33,710 nucleotides of DNA, from the NCBI GenBank assembly GCA_025201365.1, contig JAIXMF010000132.1, forward strand, positions 1-33,710, in the 5' to 3' direction. The DNA is from Syncephalis plumigaleata. Its lineage: Eukaryota; Zoopagomycota; Zoopagomycetes; Zoopagales; Piptocephalidaceae. Both the position numbers and the translations under genes were made by a program. Numbering within the stretch: the stretch's first letter is position 1; the number at the start of each line of letters is the position of its first letter. The notes under the pieces were generated by a model, which was given only the letters and a program-made list of their open reading frames with translations, was not told the DNA's origin and ran no database searches. Shown here in pieces: positions 17,960 through 28,191 of this stretch.

Positions 17960-20604
17960 TTAAGCGTCTGTTTTCCCGGCATCCTCCTTCAGTCCAACTA
18001 TACGATTAACGATCACGCCCTCGAGTTGCGGTGCTCCCTGCTCGTCAACGCGTAGTGTCGTGTTCTTGTCGAGGCAGAAGAAACCGATACGCACGAATTG
18101 GAATCGACATGTCTCGAAGCATAGCGCGTCCTTGTTCGTTTGTTCCTGGTACCAATCGTGTACTAGATTACGGAAGCCCGTCTCTAGTAGGGCACCCTCG
18201 ATCTTCTCCAAGCTATCAGGATTGGTATCGGACATCCAACCCTCGGGTACAAGATTCTTGTCCATAGGATTGCTATGCTTGAACAGATTGCCATACATGC
18301 AAATGGTGTTTGCCTTCACGGGCGATTGATGTGCCTCGGATTTGGCCACCCACTGGATGAACGCCTTTGGCTTCTTGGTGGTCTCCGGCTCGAGTACACA
18401 TTCAATCTCTTCGATGCTACCCGTTTCCGGATGTTTGCGTATGCCCGTGCATGTAATAATCGCATTGGCGTGTAGTAGGCCAACACTCTTACCCGGTGCC
18501 AATCGATAGTAGCCCGGTGTGTCTTGCTCCTTGAAATCGTCGGCATCGATCCATAGATGCTTGGTAAATGGCACGGTATGCTCGCCTGCCTCGGGTTTAC
18601 GCGGGATATTCGGCACCACCACTTCTTTGCAGTAATCATCGGCCAGATTGGTAATCACCACACGAAGTGGTTTTATCACCGCCATAATACGACGTGCGCG
18701 TACATTCAACAATGATCGAATGTGGAAGTCGAGCTTGCTCACCTCGATCGTCGTGTTGGCGGTAGTCACACCTACTTCGCGTACGAATGCGTTCACTGCC
18801 TCTGGTGGCACGCCACGACGTCGAATGGCCGGTAACGTGTACAAACGCGGATCATCCCAGCCGTCAACGACACCGGCTTCTACTAGCTTACGCAATTTAC
18901 GCTTCGACAATACGGTATTCGTGACGTCCAGTCGCCCGAACTCCCATTGCACCGGCTTGTACACTTCAAGTGCATCGCACAACCAATAGTAGGATTCGCG
19001 TGATTGACGGAATTCGAGTGTACAAATGGAGTGCGTGATATTCTCGAATGAATCCACCAAGCAATGCGTGTAATCATAGGTGGGATAAATACGCCACTCG
19101 CTACCAGTACGATGATGTGGCGTGTCTAGAATACGATAGGCGATGAGATCCCAGAACTGCGGATTGCCATCTTCTAGATTCATCTTCATACGGAGTACGG
19201 CTTCACCCTCGGCGTAGAATCCATCGTGCATCTTGGTGAACTCCGCTAGTGACTCTTCAATGGGTCGACTACGATGGACACACGCGCTACGAGGACCCTT
19301 GGCATCACCGCCACGATGCTCGTGAATCTGCTCGGGCGTGCAATGGCAAACGTAGGCCTTGTCGCGTTTAATCAGGTCGATGGCCAGCTGGTAGAGACGC
19401 TCAAAGTAATCGGAGGAATAGGTGATCTTGTACGGCTTGAAACCGAGCCATTCGACCGCTTCCCGAATCTTAACAAAGTACTCCTCCTCCTCGGCCTCTG
19501 GATTCGTATCGTCGTAGCGTAGATAACAAACGCCATTATGGGCATTCGCATAACCAAAGTTGACATTAATCGATTTGGCATGTCCGATATGAAGGTAGCC
19601 ATTGGGCTCGGGAGGGAAACGCGTGACCACCAAGCCACCTGTTGCCTTCAAGTGTTCCTCCATGATGGATGGGCGCAATTGCTTGTTGCCACCGGGTTTG
19701 TGCAAGCGTGATAGTTCACCCTCGAAGAATAGAGCGTTAGAAGTGGCGATAGTCAATGTGTCGGCCAATTCCGTCTCGGCCGATGTAGTGGCCACCTTGG
19801 TAATGGCTGTGGCTGGTGCAGCCTTTGACTTTTTCTCCTAATGAAATATCGTATATTCATGAGTATACATATGACATATAATCAATTAAGCAATCAAACT
19901 AACCTTCTTCTTAGGAGCAGGTGCATCCCGTTCATCTTTAGGACCAAGTAACGACTCGAATTGCGCTTCAAGCTCTGTCTTTACCAGACCAGCATTTGCC
20001 CAGCGAAGTGCTTCCAGCTTCTTCACCTTGCTTAGTGTGGGTCCTAGACAACGGTAACGATCCTCCTCAATCGATTTCTTGTTCTCCGCTATATAGGCGG
20101 CAACGCTATCCTTTATATCCTGTTCACTAATAACGACGCCTAATAATAATAGGAATAGTTAGAAATGAATAAAACTCTGAACATCGATTATATATCCTCG
20201 ATACATACCAACACCGGCGGCTTTCTCATAGTCGGCACGTACTATCTCTTCGTGATCACTAGCATACTTTATAGCCGCTACAAATACAATACATGTTATT
20301 AGTATAAAACAGAGAGTAACTTAATAGTCCTCGTACCAGCTACTTGATCAGTGGTCAATAGTTGCTTAGTGGCAATCTCTTTGGTAAGGAAATCCAAGTG
20401 AATCGTCGCATCACCTGAAATGGTCGAAGCTAGCGTGTACAATAGTGTTCCTACTGCTCGATCACATTCCTCGGCGTCAAAGAGACCGGCTACCTTAATG
20501 ACATGTTCCAGTTGTAGAGCAAGCTTCTTGTTCTTGATTGTTTCCTTGGCTTTTTGCTCCGACAACCCAATCTTCTGGAATAGAGCAATATTGTCGTGTG
20601 TCAT
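17960..20604 (-). CDS. GLN4: Glutaminyl-tRNA synthetase, eukaryotic type (four exons)
   Basis: Exons on the minus strand are 20604-20337, 20277-20209, 20139-19904 and 19837-17960, giving 816 residues in phase. This class I enzyme charges tRNA-Gln with glutamine in the cytosol. The first 200 residues are the eukaryote-specific YqeY-like N-terminal domain, followed by a Lys-rich linker (PAPKKKEKKSK). The catalytic domain has RFPPEPNGYLHIGHAKSINV, containing the HIGH motif, and VLSKRKLRKL, the KMSKS equivalent. DDTNPEAEEEEYF follows HIGH as in the family. The C-terminal anticodon-binding beta-barrels include TKKPKAFIQWV. Length and motif order are normal, and nothing looks damaged. It is convergent with VPS41, with 160 bases between stop codons. 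The first methionine, MTHDNIALFQKIGLSEQKAK, fits the family start. Confidence 0.96.
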
Positions 20605-20977
20605 AACTGTCCTTACTGGTGGATAGCAGCGTAGAGTGTACCGAACAAATTGGGAATAAGCGTATACGAAAGGTTAACGAGAAAAAGAATAAACAAAATC
20701 TGAGTGAGCAAGAAGGTGTCGTTGGTTGATGTTGTTGCGTGAAAATAAGGTGGGGTTACAATTATATTTTTATACTCATCCATCCTGATTCCGACTCTTT
20801 CCTATCACTTACATCTCACTATTGATTATTGCTATATTCTATGAGTCATTTTATCGATATAACTTTATACAATAGATATCTAGATGCTTGAATGATTGTT
20901 CATGTTTAGTAATAAATAATAGGTATGCTGCTAAGCATTTTGCAATGTAAATCAAATCATCTACAATTTCATATTCT
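20605..20977. other. Intergenic stretch upstream of glutaminyl-tRNA synthetase
   Basis: AT-rich DNA that should contain the synthetase promoter (minus strand) and the 3' flank of the receptor-like gene A. No further gene is seen. Confidence 0.45.
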
Positions 20978-21920
20978 CTACGGTAGTTCAAGCAATTTGG
21001 CTCTTCTTTGATATGCATGCTGGCAATAACGTATTAGTATCGTGTTGATGAATACCCTAGATCCTACGTTAGAATATGTTTTTAATGCTGGCGACTAGTC
21101 CCACTCACCAATCTGCTATATAAAGTACGTTAAAGTTTAAGTTATATTTTGTGGAAGTGGATTTTACTATAATACAGCAGGTGATGTTGCACAGTGCGGC
21201 CAAACACATTATCTGAATACCCTCGCGTGTAAGTCGTTTCCATGCATCCGACTTGTTTCTTTGGTACTGTTTAAAAGTGATACGACAAAATATTGCTGAA
21301 TACAAAAGGTTAATGGAGAAGGTTGGCGCGAACCAGTACCACACCATGAAATATTGATAATATATGGTGCAGCCCAGTTCCGGTGAAAACATGGTAAAAG
21401 TAGTGGCTATGGTTACTAAACCATATGATGCTTGCATCAATATAAATGGTGCACTAGCGTATAGTATCCATCTCTTCCTATTTAATACTAGATAGGCTTT
21501 CTGGAGTAACAGTAAACAATTGCAAAGATTTGCAACCGATACTCCCATTACTAGTGTCCATGTGAGATGACGACAGTTAAAAAAGTACCCAAGGTGTAGA
21601 GCTAGAAACATCAATGCTGTTATTACTCCCGTTGAACAAGGTAGGAAGCAGCACCAGGATGCGATGGTGCGCGGTCGTTTAATCACCATTTTAACGGATC
21701 TTAACGTGTTATAAACGAGGATATACGTCAGAAGCACACCGAAACTTATTTGCAATCGACTACCCAATAGCTTGCTAGGTTGGCGAGCCAAACTACTATC
21801 CTGTGCGTAATAATCGAGTACATTTATTTCACCGAATGGATGCAAGGGTATTCCCCAGAAATATGACGCGTTCTTTACCCATTCCGTATGTGCGGGATTA
21901 TCATAATCAATAATGGGCAT
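20978..21920 (-). CDS. Seven-helix receptor-like membrane protein, paralogue A (two exons)
   Basis: Exons are 21920-21109 and 21056-20978, encoding 296 residues. Exon 1 holds an N-terminal segment of about 48 residues (MPIIDYDNPAHTEWVKNAS; IPLHPFGEINVLDYY) and six hydrophobic helices. It ends within a Trp codon, and GTGAGT follows. If read on, the frame stops at once, losing helix seven. The chosen acceptor at 21057 gives DWVFINTILIRYCQHA, which aligns with the exon-2 products of paralogues B and C. A Cys at the top of helix 3 (FFNCRHLTW) and one in the next outer loop (PELGCTIYY) suggest a class-A-GPCR-like disulphide. The short loop before helix 6 carries SDAWKRLTREGIQ. I infer an orphan receptor or related seven-helix protein; ligand and signalling are unknown. 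The cytosolic tail is shorter than in B and C. Confidence 0.75.
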
Positions 21921-22060
21921 ATTGTAGTTGGTAGAACGGCAGTACTGATGTTAAACGAAAAGAAATGAACGAACATGGGAAGGTCAAAACACGAGTGATA
22001 GAGGGACCGCGTTGCAGCGTCGAACAATGGCATTTCATGCATAGTAGCTAGCTGCATATC

Positions 22061-22489
22061 ATGGCATCATGCAGCATTCCATTCTTTCTTCTTATACCAA
22101 TCATCGTTATGGAATCAACCTTGTGCCTTTATATGTACGAGGAATGGAATGCAGCGGATTTGATTCGTGCCATCTTTTTATTATTAGTTGTACTTTACCG
22201 CACAAGCCTAGTCATGTCACAAACGATATTGGACGTGTGTAATAATGATTCATTTGATAAGCAACTAGGCCTATTTGTATTAAGTAAGGACGAGTTGTTG
22301 TTGCAGCATAATTTAACATTAAAGAAAATAACAATTAATGATGAATGCAAACAATGTTATAGGGGTCGAGTGTTTGCCTACATCGATTTACCTTGTAGAT
22401 ATAACTTAATTAAGATGGCCTATAGGATACAAAACATTGTATTATGTAATGGTGTAAACATATTTATAATGTTCAACCTTACCATCTAA
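22061..22489 (+). CDS. Small predicted membrane protein, unknown
   Basis: A single-exon frame of 142 residues, divergent from receptor-like gene A with 140 bases between start codons. The N-terminus is strongly hydrophobic (SIPFFLLIPIIVMESTLCLY). A second hydrophobic stretch, LIRAIFLLLVVLYR, follows, then a more polar part with several cysteines (CNN, CKQC, LPCRY, VLCNG). I see no family match. The composition looks protein-like, but no splice or conservation evidence supports it and an AT-rich chance frame is possible. Confidence 0.35.
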   Translation: MASCSIPFFLLIPIIVMESTLCLYMYEEWNAADLIRAIFLLLVVLYRTSLVMSQTILDVCNNDSFDKQLGLFVLSKDELLLQHNLTLKKITINDECKQCYRGRVFAYIDLPCRYNLIKMAYRIQNIVLCNGVNIFIMFNLTI

Positions 22490-22559
22490 CATTTATTGTT
22501 GAACGATGAATGATTTTAGTAAAAAAGACGTATAAATATAAATGATAGTAAGGGAAATG

Positions 22560-23572
22560 TTACTTCAAATCATCCTTGACGCTAACTGCAGTGGCAATCT
22601 GTGACAAATTCAGTATATACTCGGTTTTCGGTTGATGAGAGCTACTCGTGTTTCTGCTCATGTTCTGGCAATGTCTAAGCAATATTATATTGACAATCAT
22701 CCTATGTATATGTATATGTACGTATTCCGATTAGCAATCATGTAGTGCCAAGTAACAATCACTTACCAATCTAAGGGGAAGAAAAGGTCGGCATTAGTGC
22801 CACCAATTTGTAGGGCTATTGCGGTGCAACAACCAACGTTGCAGAACACAGCCAGGCACATGGTCTGAATACCTTCTTTCGCTAGACGCTTCCATGCGTC
22901 TGAACCATAAAGCTTGTACTGTTTATAGGAGACGTAGCAGAAAATAGACGAGAATATAACATTGAGCGGGACGGTACTTGCGAACCAGTACCAGATGATG
23001 AAATACGGATAATGAATGATGCACCCGTAGTCGGGATCGAGGGTGGCGTAGCAATTGAGCATGATGAAAACGATATAGCAAACCTGCATAAGCATGAGCG
23101 GGATACTAACGTAGATGATCCATTTCTTCCGGTAAAGAACCAAGTATGCTTTCTGAAGTACAATTAATCCATTGCTAAAGTTGGCGATGGACATGCCAAA
23201 CCCAATTGTCCACACGGTGTCCCGACAATTGAAGACTAGGCCGAGTTGCATCAGTATGGATACGAATGCAGTGATTGATCCCAAGAGTGCGGTGGTCATG
23301 CAGCACCATGGTGCGAGGACTCGCGGCCGCTTTATGACCATTTTAGCGGCAACAAAGAAGTTACGTACAATAATGCAGGACATCATTACGTTAGACACAA
23401 GTTGCAGTCGACTGCCGTATAGCTTGCTGCGTTGGTCGGCGATACTCGATGAATCCATGTAAAAGTCGAGTACGCTCATTTCACCGCTTGGATGGAGCGG
23501 AAGACCCACTACACGACGAGCATCTTTAATCCAAGACGTCTCTCGTGGGTCGGCGGGATCAATGATAGGCAT
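22560..23572 (-). CDS. Seven-helix receptor-like membrane protein, paralogue B (two exons)
   Basis: Exons are 23572-22767 and 22701-22560, encoding 315 residues. The plan matches paralogue A: MPIIDPADPRETSWIKDAR, then GLPLHPSGEMSVLDFY, then six helices in exon 1. The GTAAGT donor splits the Trp codon of LDW. Exon 2 gives the seventh helix, MIVNIILLRHCQNM, and a Ser/Thr/Asn-rich tail ending SVKDDLK. The cysteine pair is conserved (VFNCRDTVW; DPDYGCIIHYPYF). The loop before helix 6 is GSDAWKRLAKEGIQTM. Without the second exon the protein would end one residue after the donor, so a single-exon call would miss the last helix. The tail offers several Ser/Thr residues that could be phosphorylated (inference). 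Confidence 0.8.
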
Positions 23573-24622
23573 GAATAAGGAGAGCGGGAACTATTACACT
23601 TTGATGATAGATTTATATATACGTATATTATACTATGATTATTGTAAGAACGGAGACAGTTAAGTAAATAGACAAATAATCAATAAAGTCAATTATAATA
23701 GTATAGTTTGAAGGAGAAGAAGAAAATCGGCATGAACGTTTAGTAGAAATGATTTCAATCTATGCAATCCTGCCTTTGTCTGTGGCAATGCTATTTATCC
23801 TGAGGCTGCCTGCAGTTGGACCAGATGGCACTTGGGATTGGTGCTAAAAACTTGTTTTGACAGCAAGATAAAGGGGAGGAAGCGATATCACATGAAGCGT
23901 GCCAGTGTCAATGATCATTAAAGGCAAACCAGCTTACTGGACAGGAATACGTCTTGTCCTTCACAAGGTGTCGACTTGAATTGAATGCAACTATCTAACC
24001 TGATGTTAAATTAGCGTTACTAATTTGGAAGTGAACAAGTACGTGGTACTTGAACGTGTGGAGTGCCATACGAAATGTACCGCAATCGTCATAAGCGCCA
24101 ACCTTTATGTCATAAACGAATGCATTTTCATATTATCTGCTATGCTTTCCGTTATAAGATTATGCAAATACTCCTTGGTATACCTGATGTTATGCCTATA
24201 GTTGTATGCATTCCATGCCTATAGCAGTCGCTGTTTCCATATATGTATTAGTAAGCATAGTTCAAGTGGTGTTCTATTGATTGAATTCGCAGAGTTCAGA
24301 CAATACGAATATGTCTAGATGCATCAAACACGCGGTACTAATGTGTTTCTGATTAGAATAATCTCATATTTGTAGTCTACTCCTTGTCATGCAGTTAATT
24401 CTTGCACTATAATGCCATACTTATGGCCGTTTCAGCGGAAGATAGTAGGAACCCGGCTTGTCATAATAGCATTATGTAGATAGCATATCACAGCAAGCAT
24501 TACTTTCAATAAATTGTAATTGTTACAAAAAAAGAGATATTTTATTAGATATTGGAGTTGGCTCCTCACTCACTCGTTCATTTACTCGTTCATTTTTACA
24601 TTCTTTGCATTTATTTTTACTA
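23573..24622. other. Intergenic stretch of about 1 kb
   Basis: AT-rich DNA between divergent receptor-like gene B and the four-exon membrane protein gene. I find no credible coding frame, tRNA or terminal repeat. It may include promoters for both flanking genes. Confidence 0.4.
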
Positions 24623-25488
24623 ATGCCGAATCCACTACGTGATCCAACTCAACGAGCCTCCATTCTCAAGGGAACATTGGGTTTTGGTGTGTGTATATAC
24701 ATGGCAAGAAAGAGATGACTTCCGGTTATTTATGTGGTGATTCATATTGACAGGTATTGCCGGAGCAACTATCGGCGGCTTCTGGTCTCTGGCACGGGGA
24801 CGTTCTTTCGGGCCGTACACGCTAAGCCTTGCATTCAACTGCGGCCTAGTTGGCTTCACCTTCCTGGGTAAGAAGCTTTGATAGTGCTGTAATAGTCGGT
24901 GAATTGCAGTTGCGCTAACACGACCACCATAGCCACACGTCGATTCGTGCTGGAGGAGCGACTAGACCGTGGACGCGCACTTGGTCAGACCACACCACAG
25001 CTGAGGGATGCCGATATGATCGCGGCTAGCACCGTGGCGGGTGGTGCTGCCGGCAGTATCTGGTCGGGTGTCTTTTGTACGTATATCAATGTAGTATTAG
25101 AGCTAGCGTGTTACTCTACTAATGCTGCGTCTGTTAACTATCAGATGGCTCGCAGCGGGTGATTGCTGGATTTCTGATGTTTGGACTGTTAGCAGGTGGC
25201 GTGCAGATGTGTGCCACTGCAGCCAATCATATGCGTCAACAGATCATTCTAAACAAGTTGGATCCAGAACAAGCACGGAATTTGCCATTGATCCATATGA
25301 AGCATTCGCTTGCAAGTCAATGGTCAGAATTAACAGGCTGGATTGGTGAGAGCCTTGCATGGATTCCCATTCATAAATTATCGGCAACCGAGCATCGAGA
25401 ACTGCTGGAGAAGAGATTAGCTCTCGTTGACATGGAGCTGAATGAGCTTGAGCTTACCATTGCTGACGCTAAACCAACTCGAGACTAG
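24623..25488 (+). CDS. Tim17/22/23-like small membrane protein (four exons)
   Basis: Exons are 24623-24686, 24754-24867, 24933-25076 and 25145-25488, giving 221 residues in phase. The first donor is GTGTGT, a weak site, but the phase fits. Three or four Gly/Ala-rich hydrophobic segments follow a short polar start: LGFGIAGATIGGFWSLA, TLSLAFNCGLVGFTFLATRR, IAASTVAGGAAGSIWSGVF and VIAGFLMFGLLAGGVQM. The small-residue helices and the R-R after the second one recall the Tim17/Tim22/Tim23 fold. The C-terminal 100 residues are soluble, contain GWIGESLAWIPIHKLS, and end in a charged probable coiled coil. A mitochondrial inner-membrane location is my inference; I cannot name an orthologue. All four exons show good codon structure, so the gene is very likely real. 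Confidence 0.78.
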
Positions 25489-26211
25489 ATTACAAGTAGC
25501 GAATCCCAAATAATTATACAATGTTTAATAAATGACAAGCCATCTGCAAATGTACATAACTTTGTCTAGATTGTTCTGTCCAACGATATCCAACGATTGC
25601 AATTTAGCAGTACAATTGATCATGCGCACATGATAATAGCAATCTTGCTTTTTCTTCTCCTGATAAAACAAACAAATATTGTCTATCGTTATGCTTCAAC
25701 GCCATTCTACTGCCTAATTAGTATATACCTTCATTGTTCAGATCACTGGTGGTGACCTATGTTGACGTGTCCACAGAGGTCCGGGCCACCACAAATATGG
25801 ACGACAATTGGTAGTGTGATTGGACCATAGACACGCTTATTCCACAAGTTTACGCAAAACCCGTATCGTGCGTGATGCATGTGGAGCTCGGCACATTGCC
25901 AGATATCCGGTTGTCGACAACATCACGTATGCAGTCTAGTGCATCGGCGTGTATTGCTTCTCTATCCAGCGTCAATGGTATAGTTGTCACGCGTGCGTGT
26001 TCTAGAATAGCATTCCGTAATTCTCCTTGAGCATTGTGGCATTACCGCCATTCAGAATGATATAATCCCGAGCAACACGGTACAGATCTGCATCGATCCA
26101 TCAATCTGATCCGTATATTGTTTAGTAATAATAATAGTAGCACTACATCACCATCATTCTTCTCCTTGATCTGTTCCACTGTATTCGCGATATTAGTTCG
26201 CATTAGCATTG
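25489..26211. other. Intergenic stretch upstream of receptor-like gene C
   Basis: About 720 bases. The first 200 look like the 3' flank of the membrane protein gene, with AATAAA near 25526. The middle contains a protein-like but interrupted minus-strand stretch, listed separately. The last 100 bases should be the promoter of paralogue C. Confidence 0.4.
25760..26115 (-). pseudogene. Possible relic of an unrecognised coding region
   Basis: On the minus strand, consecutive frames give protein-like text without low complexity: DLYRVARDYIILNGGNATM, then ARVTTIPLTLDREAIHADAL, then DVVDNRISGNVP. Each runs into a stop or needs a frame change to continue, and no splice signals of normal quality sit between them. 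The GC content and composition resemble real exons nearby rather than the AT-rich spacers. I cannot name the family. It may be a decayed host gene, or exons with introns that I have failed to place. Confidence 0.35.
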
Positions 26212-27211
26212 ATGCCCATTATAGATTATCAGAACTCGACAAATACCAAGTGGATAGACAATGCCACCACATACGTCGGGGGATTGCCCCTTCATCCGTC
26301 AGGTGAGATGAACATGATTGACTTTTTCATGACCGAGTACGATCCGAGTAAGCCGTCCAAGCTATCCGGTAATCGACTTCAGCTTGTGACTGGCGTAGTT
26401 ATGATCTATATTGTCATTGTCAATGTGATCAAGGCATTAAAACTACTGATATCTCGACCGCGTTTACTTGCACCGTGGTGTTGCTTTATTCCTTGCATCA
26501 TGGGCACGATTACCGTTACGGTGTTTACGTTCATGGAATTGGGGCTACACTTCACTTGTCGACATCTTGTTTGGTCGATTTTAGCGGGGATTGCCGTGTC
26601 CAATTCCCTTCATAGCATGATTCTAGTACAGAAAGCATATCTTATACTTTGTAAGCAAAAATGGGTCATCTACATTAGTATCCTGCCTATGCTATGCCAG
26701 TTGTCCTACGTGTTCATCATGGTGTGCACCTCTTTCGTCACCACCGTGCCGGATATTGGATGTAGCGTTCACTATCCTTATTTTACAATTTGGTTCTGGT
26801 TTAGCAACACATTGCCGCTTAACCTGCTATTCTCGGGTATATTCTGCTATGTAGCAGTGGCGCACTATCGTCGATACGGTACTGATGCATGGAAGCGACT
26901 GGCACGGGAGGGCATTCAAATCATGTCATTGATTGCAATATGCAACATCCTGTGTTGTGTTCTACTAATTACACAAATAGCCGGGCCGAACACTGATCTC
27001 CTTCTTGCCATGGACTGGTGAGTGACAATTGCCATTAGCACATCATAGATTGCTCACTCGAATAACTAGGATGCTCACCAGCACCGTGTTGATTAACCAT
27101 TGCTTGAATATGCGAAAAAACACCACTCATTCCAGCGATACAAGGTCTTCCCATTTGATGGATGCTACTCGAATGGAGTCTGCAATATTAACATACAAAG
27201 CATTGGAGTAG
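26212..27211 (+). CDS. Seven-helix receptor-like membrane protein, paralogue C (two exons)
   Basis: Exons are 26212-27017 and 27070-27211, encoding 315 residues. Both exon lengths are identical to those of paralogue B. It begins MPIIDYQNSTNTKWIDNA, then GLPLHPSGEMNMIDFF. Six helices follow in exon 1, then a GTGAGT donor in the Trp codon of MDW, then MLTSTVLINHCLNM as helix seven. A polar Ser/Thr-rich tail ends ILTYKALE. The cysteine pair (HFTCRHLVW; VPDIGCSVHYPYF) and the loop YGTDAWKRLAREGIQIM are conserved. The ATG at 26212 is chosen because all three paralogues then start MPIID. It lies on the opposite strand to A and B, so the cluster has undergone inversion or separate insertion since duplication. 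Confidence 0.8.
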
Positions 27212-27491
27212 AATAAGAACACGCGAACAGGTTGTAATATAATAAAACATTGGTCAGTATGAATACAGGTTGACTCATTGCTCATCTACACATCATGTCT
27301 CCTTTATTGTCTTTTATTTGAACCGGTTAGCCATAATGAACTAACATGTATCACGGTAATGATTATATAATTTACGATCATATTGACTCATGCACAACGA
27401 GTACACATAAATAGATAGATAAAAGTAACAGCATATCCCATTCAATAGCTGATCATTATACGTGCACGCCATTTTATATGCAAAGTTAACA

Positions 27492-28019
27492 ATGACTAGT
27501 CCCGCGACAATGCCACTTCCCGTCAATGAAGATGATGGTAGCGCGCATTACAACGCAACTACACCTGCCATCTACTTTTACAGGAAACATCACGAGGTTT
27601 ACGGACATTTGTCGAATTTCTATCCTGCTGCCATCTACTTGGATGATAATCGCTGGCCCACCACCGAGCACTACTTCCAAGCGGCAAAGTTCCCCGATGA
27701 TCCGCAGTATCAAATGGCAATTCGTAACTGCACGACAGCGGGTAAGGCAGCAACGAAAGGAAGAAGTCGAGCACATCCATTACGCGCGGATTGGGAACAA
27801 GTAAAGGAGGAGATCATGGAACGAGCTGTTATGGCCAAGTATACGCAACATAAGGAATTAGCAGAGCAATTGCTAGCTACGGGTGATGCATTACTCGTGG
27901 AACATACATCGAACGATCGTTACTGGGCTGATGGTGGCGGTAATGGCGCAGGACTAAATCGATTGGGCGTTATTCTAATGCGAGTTCGTACTCAATTGTC
28001 AGCAACATCAAATCATTAA
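27492..28019 (+). CDS. NADAR-domain (YbiA/DUF1768-like) protein
   Basis: An intronless gene of 175 residues. After a short variable N-terminus the NADAR fold begins: IYFYRKHHEVYGHLSNFYPA, then NRWPTTEHYFQAAKF, then GKAATKGRSRAHPLRADWEQ, and finally a helix-rich end with YWADGGGNGAGLNRLG. The HLSNFYP, WPTTEHYFQA and NRLG blocks are the family hallmarks. NADAR proteins (for example YbiA and the N-terminal part of RibX) act on N-glycosidic bonds of riboflavin-pathway intermediates or ADP-ribosylated guanine. Which activity this one has cannot be read from sequence. The ATG at 27492 is preferred; one at 27462 would add ten residues. It is a normal single-domain size with no fusion partner. Confidence 0.9.
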   Translation: MTSPATMPLPVNEDDGSAHYNATTPAIYFYRKHHEVYGHLSNFYPAAIYLDDNRWPTTEHYFQAAKFPDDPQYQMAIRNCTTAGKAATKGRSRAHPLRADWEQVKEEIMERAVMAKYTQHKELAEQLLATGDALLVEHTSNDRYWADGGGNGAGLNRLGVILMRVRTQLSATSNH

Positions 28020-28191
28020 TTATAGCATAATTATAACATCGTATACAAACAAATCATTCAATACTAACTATTAATAAACATTAGCAATAGCTACACTATT
28101 ATCTGTATCAATCAATGGATAACTATATTGTTTTAATGAATGAGAAACAAAGCTACACGGCAATACCATTAGCTAATCAATTAGCTAATAT

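Noticed and set aside
18031-19841. Plus-strand open frames opposite glutaminyl-tRNA synthetase
   Set aside because: These are shadows of the GC-richer coding strand. The synthetase motifs are unambiguous on the minus strand.
21009-21108. Receptor-like gene A ending at the stop after exon 1
   Set aside because: This would remove helix seven. The downstream exon at 21056-20978 restores a peptide matching paralogues B and C.
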